Notes under the pieces: model-generated | Told to the model about the DNA's origin: nothing | The model's database searches: none | The model's input: only the letters and a program-made list of their open reading frames with translations | Part shown: one piece after another, positions 50,327-51,399 of the stretch | Numbering within the stretch: the first letter of the stretch is position 1 | How the letters are laid out: each line of letters opens with the position of its first letter | Translations under genes and position numbers: made by a program | Source: Rathayibacter rhapontici | GTDB lineage: Bacteria; Actinomycetota; Actinomycetes; Actinomycetales; Microbacteriaceae | Assembly (NCBI RefSeq): GCF_001995175.1 | Contig: NZ_MUKN01000030.1 | Location: 1 to 51,399, forward strand | Reading direction: 5' to 3' | Length of the DNA: 51,399 nucleotides

Positions 50327-51247
50327 TCACGCCGGCGGGACGGTGCGGGCGGCCCACTCGCCGATCACGCGGTCGAACCGCTCGGGGTCCAGGTTGTACT
50401 CCCCGCCGTGGACCGTGTCGGCGAACGCGGCGACCTCGACGAACCGCGCGTTCGCCGCGGCGAAGCGCTCGGTCAGCGCGAAGGGCACCTCGGGATCGCC
50501 CACCGAGTGCACGACGAGGGTCGGCACCGAGACCCGCGCACCGGCGCCCCAGTCGAGGGCGTCGAGGTCGATCGGAGCGGGGAGCCCGACGATCCTGCTG
50601 AGGACCGGGTCGCCCAGGGCCCACTCCGCGAGCCGCCCCGCCCCGCGCGGCAGACCTGCCCGAGCCGCGCCGTGCCGGATGGCTCCGCGCCACGTGGTCG
50701 CGGGGCAGACGAGGACGAGGCCGGCGATCAGGGCGCGGTGCGCCGAGTGCCGGTGCAGCAGGAGCGCGATCTGAGCGCCGAGCGACCAGCCGACGAGGAC
50801 GATCGACCGGGCGCCGTGCGCGACGGCGTGATCCAGGGCCGCCTCCACGTCCGCCCACTCGGCCTGTCCGAGCATCGACGCACCCCGCGGAGTGTCCGGA
50901 CCGTCGCCGTCGCCCCGGAAGGACGGGACGAGGGAGGTGAAGCCGAGCCGCAGGGCGACGGGGACGGAGCGCAGCGCCGTGATGCGCGTCGTGCGGATGC
51001 CGTGGATGTGCACGGCCCAGACGTCGGCCTCGGGACCCGTGCCCGGGAGGACCCAGGCGGGAGCCGTCCCTCCGGGCACCGCGACGTCGACGGTGCCGAC
51101 CTCCGCCTCGAGCTGCTGCGGCGACGCGAACACGTGACCGGTCCACCGGACGGGACCCGGCCCGACGGCGGCGCCCCAGGAGCCGAGGACCTCGCGTTCG
51201 ACCAGTCGACCGGAGTCGTCCGTGCCGAGGACGGCGCCGACGCGCAC
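50327..51247 (-). CDS. Alpha/beta-hydrolase (N-terminus outside window or in another frame)
   Basis: From GTG 51247 the product has 306 residues: a variable N-terminal region, then VWAVHIHGIRTTR (oxyanion region), GWSLGAQIALL with nucleophile serine, WGAGARVSVPTLVVHSVGDPEVPF (Asp) and DTVHGGEY (His). The catalytic triad is complete. Upstream in the same frame the sequence still looks like protein (VVLDADDATTRPGSFGIWSP) but has no start codon; a fitting N-terminus (LLARRVVLGGRPRLVRLHS) is in another frame and may continue past the window end. One inserted base or two missing bases near 51320-51345 would join them. Likely an esterase or peptidase-like hydrolase. Confidence 0.8.
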   Translation of the reverse strand: MRVGAVLGTDDSGRLVEREVLGSWGAAVGPGPVRWTGHVFASPQQLEAEVGTVDVAVPGGTAPAWVLPGTGPEADVWAVHIHGIRTTRITALRSVPVALRLGFTSLVPSFRGDGDGPDTPRGASMLGQAEWADVEAALDHAVAHGARSIVLVGWSLGAQIALLLHRHSAHRALIAGLVLVCPATTWRGAIRHGAARAGLPRGAGRLAEWALGDPVLSRIVGLPAPIDLDALDWGAGARVSVPTLVVHSVGDPEVPFALTERFAAANARFVEVAAFADTVHGGEYNLDPERFDRVIGEWAARTVPPA

Positions 51248-51399
51248 GTGCCCGTCGCGCGACGGGGACCAGATCCCGAAGGACCCCGGACGGGTCGTCG
51301 CGTCGTCGGCGTCGAGGACGACGGACGGCCGACGCCGAGTGGAGGCGCACGAGCCTCGGACGGCCGCCGAGCACCACGCGGCGCGCGAGCAGCACGCCG

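Noticed and set aside
1..51399. CRISPR array, prophage or insertion sequence
   Set aside because: No regularly spaced repeats, transposase, integrase or phage structural genes were seen. The only short direct repeats are operator-like.

Overview
The window is chromosomal DNA from a high-GC actinobacterium. Supporting lineage markers are rbpA, mycothiol synthesis (mshC), pafBC, a HelY-type helicase, an F420/PPOX-type oxidoreductase, a GlnR-type box at amtB, and many GTG starts. A leaderless promoter style (TANNNT six to nine bases before the start codon) fits the same group. Gene content and layout suggest Microbacteriaceae (Rathayibacter, Clavibacter or Curtobacterium-like). That family call is inference; no 16S gene is present. 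There is no prophage, insertion sequence or CRISPR array.

Layout. 1-3.0 kb: the 3' part of a ZapE/AFG1 ATPase gene, the ammonium transporter amtB behind a GlnR-like box, and an orphan PemK/MazF-like protein. 3.0-7.2 kb: an SGNH hydrolase, a VOC protein, a glutaminase, an alanine-type aminotransferase and a HAD hydrolase. 7.2-9.1 kb: a divergent MFS exporter/TetR pair with two tandem palindromic operators. 9.1-15.2 kb: two FAD monooxygenases, DUF1801 and DUF4287 proteins, a UbiA prenyltransferase, PnuC, a DUF6518-like membrane protein and a lipoprotein. 15.2-21.3 kb: a complete sugar-utilisation operon (GH43, binding protein, two permeases, GH43, LacI) behind one promoter with two LacI-type operators. 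21.4-26.3 kb: a TauE/SafE exporter, a small membrane protein, and a divergent sugar-type MFS/GH3 glycosidase pair. 26.3-32.4 kb: an LCP cell-wall ligase, a PPOX protein, an ABC1 kinase with a PadR regulator, an unrecognised gene in an AT-richer pocket, and an SDR. 32.5-35.2 kb: NfeD, SPFH, a phosphodiesterase and rbpA. 35.2-48.7 kb, mostly minus strand: lnt, helY, tatC, tatA, a small membrane gene, pafC, pafB, an FKBP lipoprotein, trmI, HAD, PAC2 (plus strand), mshC and uppP. The end carries an M20 peptidase, tRNA-Leu(GAG) with a strong terminator, and an alpha/beta hydrolase.

How the genes work together. The 15-21 kb operon would import an oligosaccharide and trim it in the cytoplasm with two unsecreted GH43 enzymes. 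It has no ATPase gene, so it probably shares one encoded elsewhere. The GH3/MFS pair is a second carbohydrate module. The 35-48 kb block matches the mycobacterial trmI to helY neighbourhood, but mpa-dop-pup-prcBA-pafA are missing between trmI and pafB.

Two things stand out. First, at least six genes are broken by a one-base frame change, five of them equivalent to a single-base deletion and several at G/C runs. They include mshC and pafB. This looks more like base-calling error than gene decay, but it should be resolved before any gene is called lost. Second, about a dozen genes have a -10-like hexamer placed for leaderless transcription; this fixes several start codons and exposes a possible 27-codon leader ORF before tetR. 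I found no convincing new defence or mobile system. The least explained locus is the orphan gene at 30488-31174 with its AT-richer upstream region.
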